A DNA stretch of 64,000 nucleotides from assembly GCF_028858725.1 (NCBI RefSeq), contig NC_084781.1:3666513-3730512 (forward strand). Reading direction: 5' to 3'. Source of the DNA: Colius striatus (lineage: Eukaryota; Chordata; Aves; Coliiformes; Coliidae). Position numbers and translations under genes: made by a program. Positions 49,501-53,522 of the stretch are shown here, in pieces. A model generated the notes under the pieces. That model had not been told where the DNA came from. It saw only the letters and a program-made list of their open reading frames with translations, and did not search any database. Every line of letters begins with the position of its first letter. Position 1 is the first letter of the stretch.

Positions 49501-50263
49501 TCCTTTAGACCTGAAAGTGCCCTGTTTTCTTCATGTTTAGGTCTCCAGTTGGATTATCTGACTGAACTGGAGGTGGAGGGTGTGAGAGCAGCTTCCCCCC
49601 TTGCCAAGACTCTGTGTGAGATCAAGCAAGCTTTGGTGAACCTGCAGCAACCTTCAGACCTTGTTAATCCAGGTAACAAATCTTAGTTTGTATTGCACTT
49701 CCCTGTTTCCCTACAGTAAATAGAATATAGGATTACAAAATGAGGGGAAGAGAAGTTGATGCCTCGGTAAAACACTCAATTGTCTACTGTTCAGCTCCAG
49801 AAGAACTTGTTGTGGCCCAAGTGCAGGACCCAGCACTTGGCCTTGTTAAACCTCATACAACTGGCCTCAGCCCATTGCTCCAACCTGGCAAGGGCCCTCT
49901 GAGTTCAGATTCAATGAGCTTTACAGAGCCCTGAGTATATCCTATCCATGCACACCACAGAGCTTGCCACAGACTCTAGAATCAGTGTATAGTGCTGGCA
50001 GTAGATCCTGCACTGGACTTAGGCTGCTGAAGTGGTGACACAGCAGTCCCTTGATGCTGGTCACTGATTTTGCACTCTGCTTTTGTTTTGAATTTCTGCT
50101 ACAGATAGCAAACATCCAACAAGTGTGGGGAGCTCAGACGCCTTCTGAGCTGTTGCATTCTTGGGCCACAAAGAGGGATGAAGCTCTGCTGCTGGATATA
50201 AAAAGGAAGAAGGAAGGAAGGGAGGAAGACAGAAGCAGAAGGATTCTATCTTCTGCAAAGTAA
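10515..50263 (+). CDS. Giant GCC2/GCC3 (ephrin-receptor-like) repeat type I membrane protein, 63 coding exons
   Basis: Seen: 63 exons joined at GT/AG sites with continuous phase give 9543 nt, a 3180-residue protein and no internal stop. Order: signal peptide (1 to about 20); tandem Cys-rich modules (about 29-2474) with well over 60 motifs of the form C-x-x-G-aromatic-x-C; EGF-like Cys-rich segment (2474 to about 2590); beta-rich membrane-proximal domain (about 2595-2815); hydrophobic helix 2818-2838; cytoplasmic tail to 3180. More than 15 N-glycosylation sequons lie before the helix and support an extracellular face. Known: such repeats occur in large extracellular or membrane proteins, with disulfides inside each module. 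Inferred: a plasma-membrane surface protein with an elongated ectodomain and an intracellular interaction tail; ligand and role are unknown. The start is the first ATG after an in-frame stop at 10467 and opens a signal peptide. Exon coordinates are listed separately. Symmetric exons could still be missing; the last exon depends on an acceptor choice. Confidence 0.9.
11178..11295 (+). CDS. Coding exon 2: N-terminal Cys-rich segment
   Basis: Residues 20-59. Acceptor CTTTTAG, donor TA|GTAAGT (phase 2). It has an unusual close cysteine pattern (C-x3-C-x3-C-x3-C) before the first standard motif CPTGFY, whose closing Cys comes from exon 3. Confidence 0.88.
11910..11997 (+). CDS. Coding exon 3: Cys-rich module
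   Basis: Residues 59-88. Completes the C-P-T-G-F-Y-C motif and ends at a Cys-Gln before GTAAGC (phase 0). One sequon, N-I-T. Confidence 0.88.
12130..12366 (+). mobile_element. CR1 LINE 3' end in intron 3
   Basis: Well-preserved CR1 3' region: 'GATCTCTTCTCCCAAGTAA', 'CCAGGGGAGGTTTAGATTGG', 'GGTCTTTTCCAGCC' and the tail 'ATGATTCTATGAATTG'. 5' truncated, sense to the gene. Confidence 0.9.
12786..12974 (+). CDS. Coding exon 4: Cys-rich modules
   Basis: Residues 89-151, phase 0 at both ends. Carries CPSGYLS, CPDGYSC and CPETYVC; the last has Thr where Gly is usual. Donor GTACAG. Confidence 0.9.
13458..13566 (+). CDS. Coding exon 5: Cys-rich module
   Basis: Residues 152-188. Acceptor CCCCTTTAG; donor G|GTAAGT splits a Gly codon (phase 1). 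Module ends CQPCPGG. Confidence 0.88.
13567..16386 (+). other. Intron 5, about 2.8 kb
   Basis: Longest intron of the gene. I searched it for phase 1-1 exons with the C-x-x-G-aromatic motif and found none; no recognisable repeat either. Confidence 0.65.
16387..16491 (+). CDS. Coding exon 6: Cys-rich module
   Basis: Residues 188-223, phase 1 at both ends. GHFC and CPAGSF motifs. The donor G|GTCTGT departs from consensus, but it is the only one in frame with exon 7. It lies between two of the longest introns of the gene. Confidence 0.82.
16735..16815 (+). mobile_element. CR1 LINE 3' end fragment in intron 6
   Basis: 'GTTGCACTAGATGACTTTTA' followed by 'GGTCCCTTCCAACCC' and a decayed tail is the CR1 3' end. 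Short and degenerate. Confidence 0.75.
18535..18735 (-). mobile_element. CR1 LINE 3' region, antisense, intron 6
   Basis: Reverse-complement CR1: begins with 'CATAGAATCATAGAAACC', then the 'CTAACACTGCCAAGCCC' block and 'CAGTGCCCAGTACAGGGGCA'. Antisense to the gene, ending about 130 bp before exon 7. Confidence 0.9.
18862..19054 (+). CDS. Coding exon 7: Cys-rich modules
   Basis: Residues 223-287. CPAGYFC, CQPGTH and CPAGRAC motifs. Donor GG|GTAAGC splits a Gly codon at phase 2. Confidence 0.92.
19502..19638 (+). CDS. Coding exon 8: Cys-rich modules
   Basis: Residues 287-333. Opens GYVCPAG and contains CPPGTV and CPAGFVC. Acceptor GTTTTAG; donor G|GTGTGT (phase 1). Confidence 0.92.
20114..20338 (+). 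CDS. Coding exon 9: Cys-rich modules
   Basis: Residues 333-408. CPVGHYC, CAPGTW, CPAGWFC and CSSGHYC motifs; sequon N-R-T. Phase 1 at both ends, donor GTAAGC. Confidence 0.94.
20834..20975 (+). CDS. Coding exon 10: Cys-rich module
   Basis: Residues 408-455. CPEGTYS and CPAGAFC motifs. Acceptor TTGCAAG, donor GT|GTAAGT at phase 2. Confidence 0.92.
21137..21260 (+). CDS. Coding exon 11: Cys-rich module
   Basis: Residues 455-496. Completes CPVGTY with exon 10 and carries CPGGYYC; sequon N-F-S at the end, then GTAAGT. Ends in phase 0 and opens the phase-0 block of the gene. Confidence 0.92.
21261..22500 (+). other. Intron 11, about 1.2 kb
   Basis: No motif-bearing exon and no repeat recognised. 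Confidence 0.6.
22501..22692 (+). CDS. Coding exon 12: Cys-rich modules
   Basis: Residues 497-560, phase 0 at both ends. CLTGHYC, CPAGLLC and CPRGYFC motifs; donor GTAAGT. Confidence 0.93.
22783..22920 (+). CDS. Coding exon 13: Cys-rich module
   Basis: Residues 561-606, phase 0 at both ends. CPNGTYG (also a sequon) and CPAGKYC motifs; donor GTAAGT. The preceding intron is only 90 bp. Confidence 0.93.
23498..23680 (+). CDS. Coding exon 14: Cys-rich modules
   Basis: Residues 607-667, phase 0 at both ends. CPPGYIC, CMPGFF and CPLGYYC motifs; sequon N-S-S. Acceptor GCTTTTCAG, donor GTGAGT. Confidence 0.94.
23784..23978 (+). CDS. Coding exon 15: Cys-rich modules
   Basis: Residues 668-732, phase 0 at both ends. 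GFYC, CPEGTYS, CGLGFYC and CKAGFYC motifs; donor GTAAGT. Confidence 0.94.
24460..24608 (+). CDS. Coding exon 16: Cys-rich modules with DG linker
   Basis: Residues 733-782. First copy of the linker motif P-T-D-G-V-T-G before CPAGAYC; sequon N-V-S. Donor GG|GTGAGG splits a Gly codon at phase 2. Confidence 0.93.
25040..25208 (+). CDS. Coding exon 17: Cys-rich modules, one cysteine pair lost
   Basis: Residues 782-838. GLYC and CEPGYFC motifs are normal, but the next motif reads V-M-E-G-H-Y-S: the expected first and last Cys are Val815 and Ser821. CPLGSF follows. Frame and splice sites are intact (acceptor CATATAG, donor GTAAGT). Confidence 0.92.
25789..25923 (+). CDS. Coding exon 18: Cys-rich modules
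   Basis: Residues 839-883, phase 0 at both ends. CPEGTFC and CPKGHFC motifs; acceptor CCTCTCTAG, donor GTAAGA. Confidence 0.93.
26020..26163 (+). CDS. Coding exon 19: Cys-rich modules
   Basis: Residues 884-931, phase 0 at both ends. GTYSG, CPAGMYC and CQPGYYC motifs; donor GTGAGT. The preceding intron is 96 bp. Confidence 0.93.
26253..26454 (+). CDS. Coding exon 20: Cys-rich modules
   Basis: Residues 932-999. CPQGHYC, CPPGTW and CVPGFFC motifs; sequon N-M-S. Phase 0 in, phase 1 out, so it marks the change from the phase-0 block to the phase-1 block. Confidence 0.93.
26542..26682 (+). CDS. Coding exon 21: Cys-rich modules with DG linker
   Basis: Residues 999-1046, phase 1 at both ends. GYYC, then P-E-D-G-I-T-G before CPPGHFC; sequon N-A-T. 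The donor is G|GTCAGG, weaker than most. Confidence 0.9.
27264..27446 (+). CDS. Coding exon 22: Cys-rich modules
   Basis: Residues 1046-1107, phase 1 at both ends. CPAGFHC, CPPGFYC and CPPGTYN motifs; acceptor CTTCACAG, donor GTGAGG. Confidence 0.94.
27713..27784 (+). CDS. Coding exon 23: short Cys-rich exon
   Basis: Residues 1107-1131, 72 nt, the shortest repeat exon. GMFC and CWPGFFC motifs. Phase 1 at both ends, so skipping it would keep the frame. Donor G|GTATTG. Confidence 0.88.
28397..28523 (+). CDS. Coding exon 24: Cys-rich module
   Basis: Residues 1131-1173. CPPGHFC and CPVGTYS motifs; sequon N-T-S. Donor AG|GTAAAC at phase 2. Confidence 0.92.
28738..28877 (+). CDS. Coding exon 25: Cys-rich modules
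   Basis: Residues 1173-1220. CPSGYYC and CSAGYYC motifs. I chose the acceptor at 28737 because it gives the repeat-like junction TYSD-R-LYN; an alternative at 28662 is also in frame and would add 25 residues without cysteine. Confidence 0.88.
29149..29352 (+). CDS. Coding exon 26: Cys-rich modules
   Basis: Residues 1220-1288, phase 1 at both ends. CPVSHFC (Ser replaces Gly), CLAGTYN, CAAGYYC and CPAGFYC motifs; sequons N-L-T and N-T-T. Acceptor TGTCTTAG, donor GTGAGG. Confidence 0.94.
29689..29838 (+). CDS. Coding exon 27: Cys-rich modules
   Basis: Residues 1288-1338, phase 1 at both ends. CPRGYYN and CPPGHYC motifs; sequon N-L-T; donor GTGAGT. Confidence 0.93.
30386..30565 (+). CDS. Coding exon 28: Cys-rich modules
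   Basis: Residues 1338-1398, phase 1 at both ends. GWFC, CVAGFYC and CPPGFYC motifs; sequons N-Y-T and N-A-S. Donor G|GTTAGT. Confidence 0.92.
31100..31216 (+). CDS. Coding exon 29: Cys-rich modules with DG linker
   Basis: Residues 1398-1437. CAAGFYC, then P-T-D-G-V-T-G before CPEGTYC. Phase 1 at both ends; the split codon C|CT gives Pro, an exception to the usual split Gly. Confidence 0.92.
31526..31675 (+). CDS. Coding exon 30: Cys-rich modules
   Basis: Residues 1437-1487, phase 1 at both ends. Opens with an Ala/Ser-rich linker, then CPAGSFS and CPSGFYC motifs. Donor GTGAGT. Confidence 0.93.
32397..32612 (+). CDS. Coding exon 31: Cys-rich modules
   Basis: Residues 1487-1559, phase 1 at both ends. 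GYYC, CPQGFYC, CPAGTFG and CPPGKYC motifs; sequon N-R-S. Acceptor TTTGCTGCAG, donor GTATGT. Confidence 0.94.
33425..33529 (+). CDS. Coding exon 32: Cys-rich modules with DG linker
   Basis: Residues 1559-1594, phase 1 at both ends. CAEGFWC, then P-Q-D-G-E-S-G before CPPGHYC. Donor GTAGGA. Confidence 0.92.
33613..33757 (+). CDS. Coding exon 33: Cys-rich modules
   Basis: Residues 1594-1642. CPPGTWS and CPGGFYC motifs; sequon N-S-S. Donor GG|GTAAGT splits Gly at phase 2. Confidence 0.94.
33848..34062 (+). CDS. Coding exon 34: Cys-rich modules with DG linker
   Basis: Residues 1642-1714. GYYC, then P-T-D-G-L-S-G before CPVGHFC; CPPGSYM and CPEGDYC follow. Donor G|GTGAGT. Confidence 0.94.
34144..34243 (+). 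CDS. Coding exon 35: Cys-rich modules
   Basis: Residues 1714-1747. GYFCPKG and CPAGSYN motifs. Donor GG|GTGAGT splits Gly at phase 2. The next intron is about 1.5 kb and holds a CR1 remnant. Confidence 0.94.
34244..35720 (+). other. Intron 35, about 1.5 kb
   Basis: Apart from a CR1 remnant near 34.3 kb I see nothing in it. Other introns over 300 bp (3, 7-10, 13, 15-17, 21, 23, 26-28, 30, 31, 37, 42, 43, 45-53, 55-57, 60, 62) likewise hold no recognisable gene, except for the CR1 in intron 3 and the microsatellite in intron 57 listed separately. Confidence 0.6.
34295..34365 (+). mobile_element. CR1 LINE 3' end fragment in intron 35
   Basis: 'AGACTGGGTGATGTCTAGAG' then 'GTCCCTTCCAACCCCCATTA' is the CR1 3' end just before its tail. 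Confidence 0.8.
35721..35941 (+). CDS. Coding exon 36: Cys-rich modules with DG linker
   Basis: Residues 1747-1821. GYVC, then P-S-D-G-I-H-G before CPRGFYC; CEPGTFS and CPAGMAC follow. Acceptor TTCTCTACAG, donor G|GTGAGC. Confidence 0.94.
36121..36267 (+). CDS. Coding exon 37: Cys-rich modules
   Basis: Residues 1821-1870, phase 1 at both ends. GYYC, CPEGTLN and CPVGRYC motifs; donor GTGAGT. Confidence 0.94.
36910..37074 (+). CDS. Coding exon 38: Cys-rich modules
   Basis: Residues 1870-1925, phase 1 at both ends. CSAGYYC, CPFGHYC and CPVGTLN motifs. The linker before CPFGHYC is longer than in the DG modules. Sequon N-A-T; donor GTGAGT. Confidence 0.94.
37296..37447 (+). CDS. Coding exon 39: Cys-rich modules
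   Basis: Residues 1925-1975. CYPGSFC and CTEGFYC motifs; sequon N-F-S. Donor AAG|GTACTG at phase 0. Confidence 0.92.
37621..37789 (+). CDS. Coding exon 40: Cys-rich modules
   Basis: Residues 1976-2032. GHFC, CPAGEYQ, CQRGFYC and C-P-P-H-S-Y-C motifs. Donor G|GTCACT is weak; the following 444-bp intron is mostly an LTR insertion. Confidence 0.9.
37892..38184 (+). mobile_element. ERVL-type LTR, 5' portion, in intron 40
   Basis: Starts with TGTCTTGGTTTTGGCTGGG and 'ATAGAGTTAATTTTCTTCC', the 5' end of a common avian ERVL LTR, and continues through 'CACAGGGATGTGTTGG' and a 'CTGCCCCATCAGTGAGTGG' block. It is truncated before the LTR 3' half. It occupies about two thirds of the 444-bp intron and ends about 50 bp before exon 41. 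Same type as the LTR at 8 kb, but the other half. Confidence 0.8.
38234..38342 (+). CDS. Coding exon 41: Cys-rich module
   Basis: Residues 2032-2068. CPEGTFT and CLPGHYC motifs; sequon N-M-S. The acceptor CCCTTTCAG lies about 50 bp downstream of the LTR. Donor AG|GTTATG at phase 2 is weak. Confidence 0.88.
38655..38800 (+). CDS. Coding exon 42: divergent Cys-rich module
   Basis: Residues 2068-2117. CAAGYFC is normal. The second half is unusual: residues from S-F-S-W to C-A-G-L-C are Trp/Arg-rich and depart from the repeat before CPAG resumes. Phase and donor (GTGAGT) are intact. Confidence 0.87.
39161..39286 (+). CDS. Coding exon 43: Cys-rich modules
   Basis: Residues 2117-2159, phase 1 at both ends. 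GFYC, CPANTI (Gly missing) and CPPGHWC motifs. Acceptor CTTTCTCTAG; donor GTTGGA is weak. Confidence 0.9.
39698..39877 (+). CDS. Coding exon 44: Cys-rich modules
   Basis: Residues 2159-2219, phase 1 at both ends. CPSGHYC, CPPQTYR and CPPGYLC motifs; sequon N-G-S; donor GTAAGT. Confidence 0.93.
40049..40273 (+). CDS. Coding exon 45: Cys-rich modules
   Basis: Residues 2219-2294, phase 1 at both ends. CPPGYWC, CPPGTSR, CSPGYYC and CEPGYEC motifs; donor GTATGA. Confidence 0.94.
40763..40889 (+). CDS. Coding exon 46: Cys-rich modules
   Basis: Residues 2294-2336. CRPGFYC and CPAGYYC motifs. Donor CT|GTGAGT at phase 2. Confidence 0.93.
41198..41397 (+). CDS. Coding exon 47: Cys-rich modules
   Basis: Residues 2336-2403. 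PYYC, CEGGYMA, CDAGTYR and CPAGFIC motifs. Acceptor GCCTTGCAG, donor G|GTAAAG. Confidence 0.93.
41907..42119 (+). CDS. Coding exon 48: last GCC2/GCC3-type modules
   Basis: Residues 2403-2474, phase 1 at both ends. CPSGYYC, CPPGTYG, CPAGSFN and C-F-P-C-G motifs, then a Ser-rich linker. Donor G|GTGGGT. The repeat array ends here. Confidence 0.92.
42935..43080 (+). CDS. Coding exon 49: EGF-like Cys-rich segment
   Basis: Residues 2474-2522. The acceptor CTTCTCTAAG at 42934 gives an open frame with C-T-C-H-G and S-C-I-C-Q-A-G-Y, typical of an EGF-like fold, followed by an acidic D/N-rich stretch that may bind calcium (inference). The more obvious acceptor about 50 bp upstream is closed by a stop in the required frame. 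Donor GTAAAA, phase 0. Confidence 0.88.
43641..43768 (+). CDS. Coding exon 50: Cys-rich segment
   Basis: Residues 2523-2565. Six cysteines, spaced unlike the repeat (C-A-P-G-E ... R-Y-D-C-S-P-S-C-G). Acceptor GTTCTTCCAG, donor AT|GTAAGT at phase 2. Confidence 0.9.
44176..44308 (+). CDS. Coding exon 51: end of Cys-rich segment and start of membrane-proximal domain
   Basis: Residues 2565-2609. C-H-C-K-Q and L-C-D-Q-L-C close the Cys-rich part; from about 2595 the sequence becomes Cys-poor with alternating hydrophobic residues. Donor AGG|GTAAGA, phase 0. Confidence 0.9.
44626..44758 (+). CDS. Coding exon 52: membrane-proximal domain
   Basis: Residues 2610-2654. No cysteine; strand-like R-V-H-L-V-L-F and V-L-G-F-I-V. 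Acceptor TTTTAATAG, donor G|GTAAGG. Confidence 0.92.
45196..45348 (+). CDS. Coding exon 53: membrane-proximal domain
   Basis: Residues 2654-2705, phase 1 at both ends. Contains [13 protein letters not shown], a beta-strand pair like those in cupredoxin folds (inference). Donor A|GTGAGT. Confidence 0.9.
45726..45852 (+). CDS. Coding exon 54: membrane-proximal domain
   Basis: Residues 2705-2747. Tyr/His-rich start (H-Y-P-V-Y-Q-K-Q-H), then F-D/G-type turn and sequon N-I-S. Donor TG|GTAATA, phase 2, splits a Trp codon. Confidence 0.9.
46059..46270 (+). CDS. Coding exon 55: membrane-proximal domain and stalk
   Basis: Residues 2747-2818. [13 protein letters not shown] is a strand-turn-strand of cupredoxin appearance, followed by L-I-V-T-V and a single Cys. 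The stalk ends at the membrane helix of exon 56. Donor G|GTACAG. Confidence 0.93.
47011..47173 (+). CDS. Coding exon 56: transmembrane helix and juxtamembrane tail
   Basis: Residues 2818-2872. A hydrophobic stretch of about 21 residues ([13 protein letters not shown] onward) is followed by basic K-S-W-K-P-R-W-R, the positive-inside sign that the C-terminus is cytosolic. Acceptor GGCTTCCCCAG, donor AG|GTAAAC. Confidence 0.95.
47550..47632 (+). CDS. Coding exon 57: cytoplasmic tail
   Basis: Residues 2872-2900. Gly-rich and acidic; S-L-Q-F-Y-Q-T at the start. Acceptor TTCCCTGTAG, donor G|GTGAGG. Confidence 0.88.
47808..47850. repeat. CA-rich microsatellite in intron 57
   Basis: Imperfect (CA)n run interrupted by T, ATAA and TC units; a candidate length polymorphism. 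Confidence 0.9.
48017..48177 (+). CDS. Coding exon 58: cytoplasmic tail, helical
   Basis: Residues 2900-2953. Amphipathic pattern (L-Y-D-K-L-E-D-Q ... L-A-S-Q-L-A-K-H) suggests helices. Donor ATG|GTCAGT at phase 0 is confirmed by continuity with exon 59. Confidence 0.9.
48382..48511 (+). CDS. Coding exon 59: cytoplasmic tail
   Basis: Residues 2954-2997. D-M-L-Q-A-L-D start, then a polar Trp/Tyr-containing stretch. Acceptor GTAAACAG, donor G|GTGAGA. Confidence 0.88.
48827..49014 (+). CDS. Coding exon 60: cytoplasmic tail, helical
   Basis: Residues 2997-3059. Long predicted helix ([13 protein letters not shown]) then a Ser/Gln-rich linker. Donor CAG|GTGAGT, phase 0. Confidence 0.9.
49113..49191 (+). 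CDS. Coding exon 61: cytoplasmic tail
   Basis: Residues 3060-3086. Acidic, D-Q-D-L-L-Q-Q start and F-P-G-H-E-E-H end. Acceptor TATCCCACAG, donor G|GTAAAG. Confidence 0.87.
49541..49672 (+). CDS. Coding exon 62: cytoplasmic tail, helical
   Basis: Residues 3086-3130, phase 1 at both ends. [11 protein letters not shown] and L-C-E-I-K-Q-A-L look helical. Donor G|GTAACA. Confidence 0.88.
50109..50263 (+). CDS. Coding exon 63: basic C-terminal tail and stop
   Basis: Residues 3130-3180 plus TAA at 50261-50263. Two acceptors lie 4 nt apart (CTACAG at 50104, ATAG at 50108). The downstream one gives 51 residues ending in a Lys/Arg/Glu-rich tail; the upstream one gives a TGA after about 14 residues. 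I prefer the downstream one because it opens a long protein-like frame. No AATAAA or ATTAAA is visible in the first 600 bp or so after the stop. Confidence 0.72.
50203..50245 (+). repeat. Purine-rich GGAA low-complexity tract inside exon 63
   Basis: An almost uninterrupted A/G run made of GGAA/GAAG units. It encodes the Lys/Arg/Glu-rich end of the protein. Confidence 0.8.
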
Positions 50264-52070
50264 AATAGCCACCACCTCGTTTCCTTGAGGAATCTGGCTT
50301 ATCCTTGGCAATGGCTAAAGGTGCATTATGGGTGACTGTATGTCTGTGGACAGAGCTGCAGTACCTGAAGCATCAGAATAGATATATATGTAGTTAGAGA
50401 TGTACTTGATATGTTATTAATAACACGTGTTCCTCTTGCTTAACTTGGTCAAACTACTTTCACACTTGCCTTGGATTATCAGTAATTTGTAGGCTTGAGA
50501 AGGAAGATGAGATTCTTGACATTGTTTACTAATGATATAGTTTTCATTGTGAAGTCGGTAAAGAAGAAAAGGTGAGGCCAGGGGTGGCCTTAAGAGCCCC
50601 TGTTTATGATGCATTCTGCATGGCCTCTGTGCTCTCTGGTACAAAGAATATTTATGAGGGTTTTTCAAGTGTAGTTCAGAGCAATATGTCTAAGCCTTGC
50701 CCAGCATCTCCATTTTGCCTGTGCATGTTTGCAGTAACTCATGTTGATCTCATTAAGATCTGCCAGCACAGACCTTCACAGTCTCTGGAGATGTGATTTT
50801 TTTATTTTTTGAGCAAAAAGTACACTTCAAACTATTCCCTGTAGCTGTGACTGCAGCCATCAGTGTAGCTGCCAGCATCCAGTACTCTGGGAGCCTCATC
50901 TTGAAACTGAAAACACCCCTCCTACCATTCCTGTTCTTTTGGCATTGACTCGAGGCCAAGAGAGCTGAGGTGTGTAAGGGGCTTTGCTTCTGTGGAACAG
51001 AACACCCACTCCATCTTTTTCTATGTCATATTCTTTAGCTCCAGGTGAAGTGCAGCCATGAGAAAGTTCTTGACTGTGAGCCAGCACAGTACTTCTGTAA
51101 CCCTCAGTTTGCAACAGCAAAGCCTATTCTCTTCTCATTGCAGTATTTACTTCTCATTGCAATGTGAAGAGGTTTGTGAACCCACTCCTTCCTGGTTCTT
51201 AGGCACAAAACTGTTTATTCCTGCCTTTGCATAACCATAGTGAGTATCAAGAGGGTGAGAAGTCAGTGCCCAGGAGCCAAGACAGAAGCCCTCAGTTTTG
51301 CTAGAAACTATAAGATCTTTTGCCATCTGCTCATTTGGGTGGTTCTGTGATTTCAGAGCTTGCTTCTAAAACCAAAAGGTTTGGTTTGGTCCCTTTGCAG
51401 TGTCAGTTTGGAGAATTTAGGTACTTTTTGACAAAGCAAAACATACCTACAGTCAAACACTACCTGTAGGTCACAGTCTGTGATTGCCTGTTCCTAGAAC
51501 ACAATAGTGAAAAAAGCTGGGTTTCCTCATTGCTTTCTTCTTTAGGTTATCAGCAGATACATTTATAACAGCACTACATGGAGATAAACGCTTCAGTGAT
51601 TGCTATCTCTGTGATATCCACAGTGAAAGGTACCCAGGCAGGTGATAATGTTATCTCTGACTTGTAGCTCCAGGTTATGTTTGTAAAAGGCAGGGTGGAA
51701 GGCAGTGGCAAAGAAAGTTGGTCAGATTTTTCATTGTAACAGTTGTCCAATGGAAATATTCTTTTTGTTTTAGATGGAACCCAAGATATGTGTATGAAAT
51801 GTCGCTACAAGTTTTCTTCTTCCCCAGCTATGGTTTTCTTTAGAAGTACACTTCAGTTATAAGTAAACATTTATGAGTTTCCAAACGTTTTGGGTCTTTT
51901 ATTTTTCTCCACAAACCCAAAGAAGATCAATGAAAAGACCAGACTTTCACACAGTGTTTCCTTTCATGCCCTGTTCCTTGGAAAAGGAAGAACAAATAAG
52001 AAGAGGAGTGGTTCAACTGTTGTTTTTGTTCTACTTCTGAAGTGTTTACTGTTGATAGCTCTTTTTCTAG

Positions 52071-52163
52071 TGGTCTGTGAAATCATGTGGAAGTCTGGTG
52101 CTGTCTGGAGTGGCTGTGAACTCCCCTCACCTTTGGAAGGGTGCCATTTCCCCCACATTGCTG
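52071..52163 (+). other. Exon-like block (uncertain)
   Basis: Acceptor CTCTTTTTCTAG and donor CTG|GTAAGA bound 93 nt that are open in at least two frames, including the phase-1 frame that would follow exon 62. No family resemblance. It may be an alternative 3' exon, part of another gene, or chance. Confidence 0.25.
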
Positions 52164-52269
52164 GTAAGAGTGATCAAGTACAGGGTCACTTCACTGGGAA
52201 TTTGGAGAGGGGTCTCAGGGCTGTTGTTTTTCTCTTGGGTCACTTTGACCTGTGCCTGTCTTTTAACAG

Positions 52270-52541
52270 AAAATGAAAAGGCTGTTTTCAACATTCAGTG
52301 TGAAGTTTACCTTCTCTTGGAGAGGCTCAAACGCTGCTGTGGATGTGAGAAGGAAGATATGGCTGAGGAAACTCTTGGTTTATGGCTGTGCGTGACTCTG
52401 AGCTCTGAAATGAACTGGGTGGTTTCTGCTGATTCTATTTCCCAGTGTGAAACTGCTGTCAGGCCTCCCAGTGTGTTAACAAAGCCAGATAACCTTCCTG
52501 ACTGTGTTGCAGTAACTGAGGCTGCCCCTGCCTGCCCTTAG
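52270..52541 (+). other. Exon-like block ending in a stop (uncertain)
   Basis: Acceptor TCTTTTAACAG followed by a frame open for about 90 codons to TAG at 52539-52541, compatible in phase with exon 62 or with the preceding block. Several cysteines and an L-L-L-E-R-L-K helix-like stretch; no recognisable domain. Confidence 0.25.
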
Positions 52542-53449
52542 TATCTGGTAAATCCTTGCCTCTTATACATACACAGCTAGATAGAGTGCTTTTAAATACT
52601 ATTAGAAGAAAGATACCAATGGAAATGTTCACCTGAAGAAAATAGTAATGAGGATTTCATTGCTATGTTAACACAAAGAGCTCAGACCTACTGGTCAGGT
52701 CTTTGTGGTTTTCACACTCAGACCTTGAATGTGGTCATGTTAACTAAGCCTATCGAGGTGCCACTGATGCAGATAACCTTAGTGGCTGTCCATTGAGTTC
52801 TCTTAGAGCATGGCAAGTGCAGTGTATAATGATCCAGCTTATCCCACAGCAAAAGGGATTTGCACAGTTGTGAAGCTTAGGCTTTGCCTTGGCTTTACAG
52901 CATTGATGTACACTCATACATGTTGGTGTAACTGGGCTGACTGACTGACCAAGAGAATGAGAGGCAGATCATTATTTTGAGATATTCCTGACTGGTAGGA
53001 CTCAACTAAAGTGCACCCAGACTTAGGGCTGTTTTTGAGATGTGAATTACCTTTGTATAGCAGCTCCTGAGTGAGAAAGTTTTGTCTACTACTCAGTCAC
53101 ATGTGTGTAAACTTGCAGCTCTCTGTATAGGAGATGCTTTTGGTTTTCCGTTGTCGCTAAAGAAATACACACACAGAGGTGAAAGGTGGCGTTAAAGAGG
53201 GTTTTTATTCTGGATTCTGAGCTCAGGACTTACTGAGACAGTGAGACCTAATGATATTGAACACTTACTGAAGACAGGGCTAAACCAGCAGAAATCTGAC
53301 ACTGAAACGAAGGCTGCTTTTGGAAAGGGATGAGTGGAAGTTGAGATTGCCTCTGTGTGAGCAGATTTCCTGGTAGACCAAGTTATACCTTCTGGAAATG
53401 GTATTTTGAAAGATTTTGGTTTTAATACCATGCTTTTATTCCACACAGG

Positions 53450-53522
53450 TCATGAAGGTTTCCAAGAAGCTGTTTTGGCACCACTGCTGGAAGACCACAG
53501 CATTGTCATGCCAAAGTATCTG
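53450..53522 (+). other. Exon-like block (uncertain)
   Basis: Acceptor TTCCACACAG, donor G|GTAGGT. In the phase-1 frame it reads G-H-E-G-F-Q-E-A-V-L-A-P-L-L-E-D, protein-like and phase 1 at both ends. With the next block (acceptor CTCTGCAG at 53766) this frame stops after about 15 codons. Confidence 0.25.
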
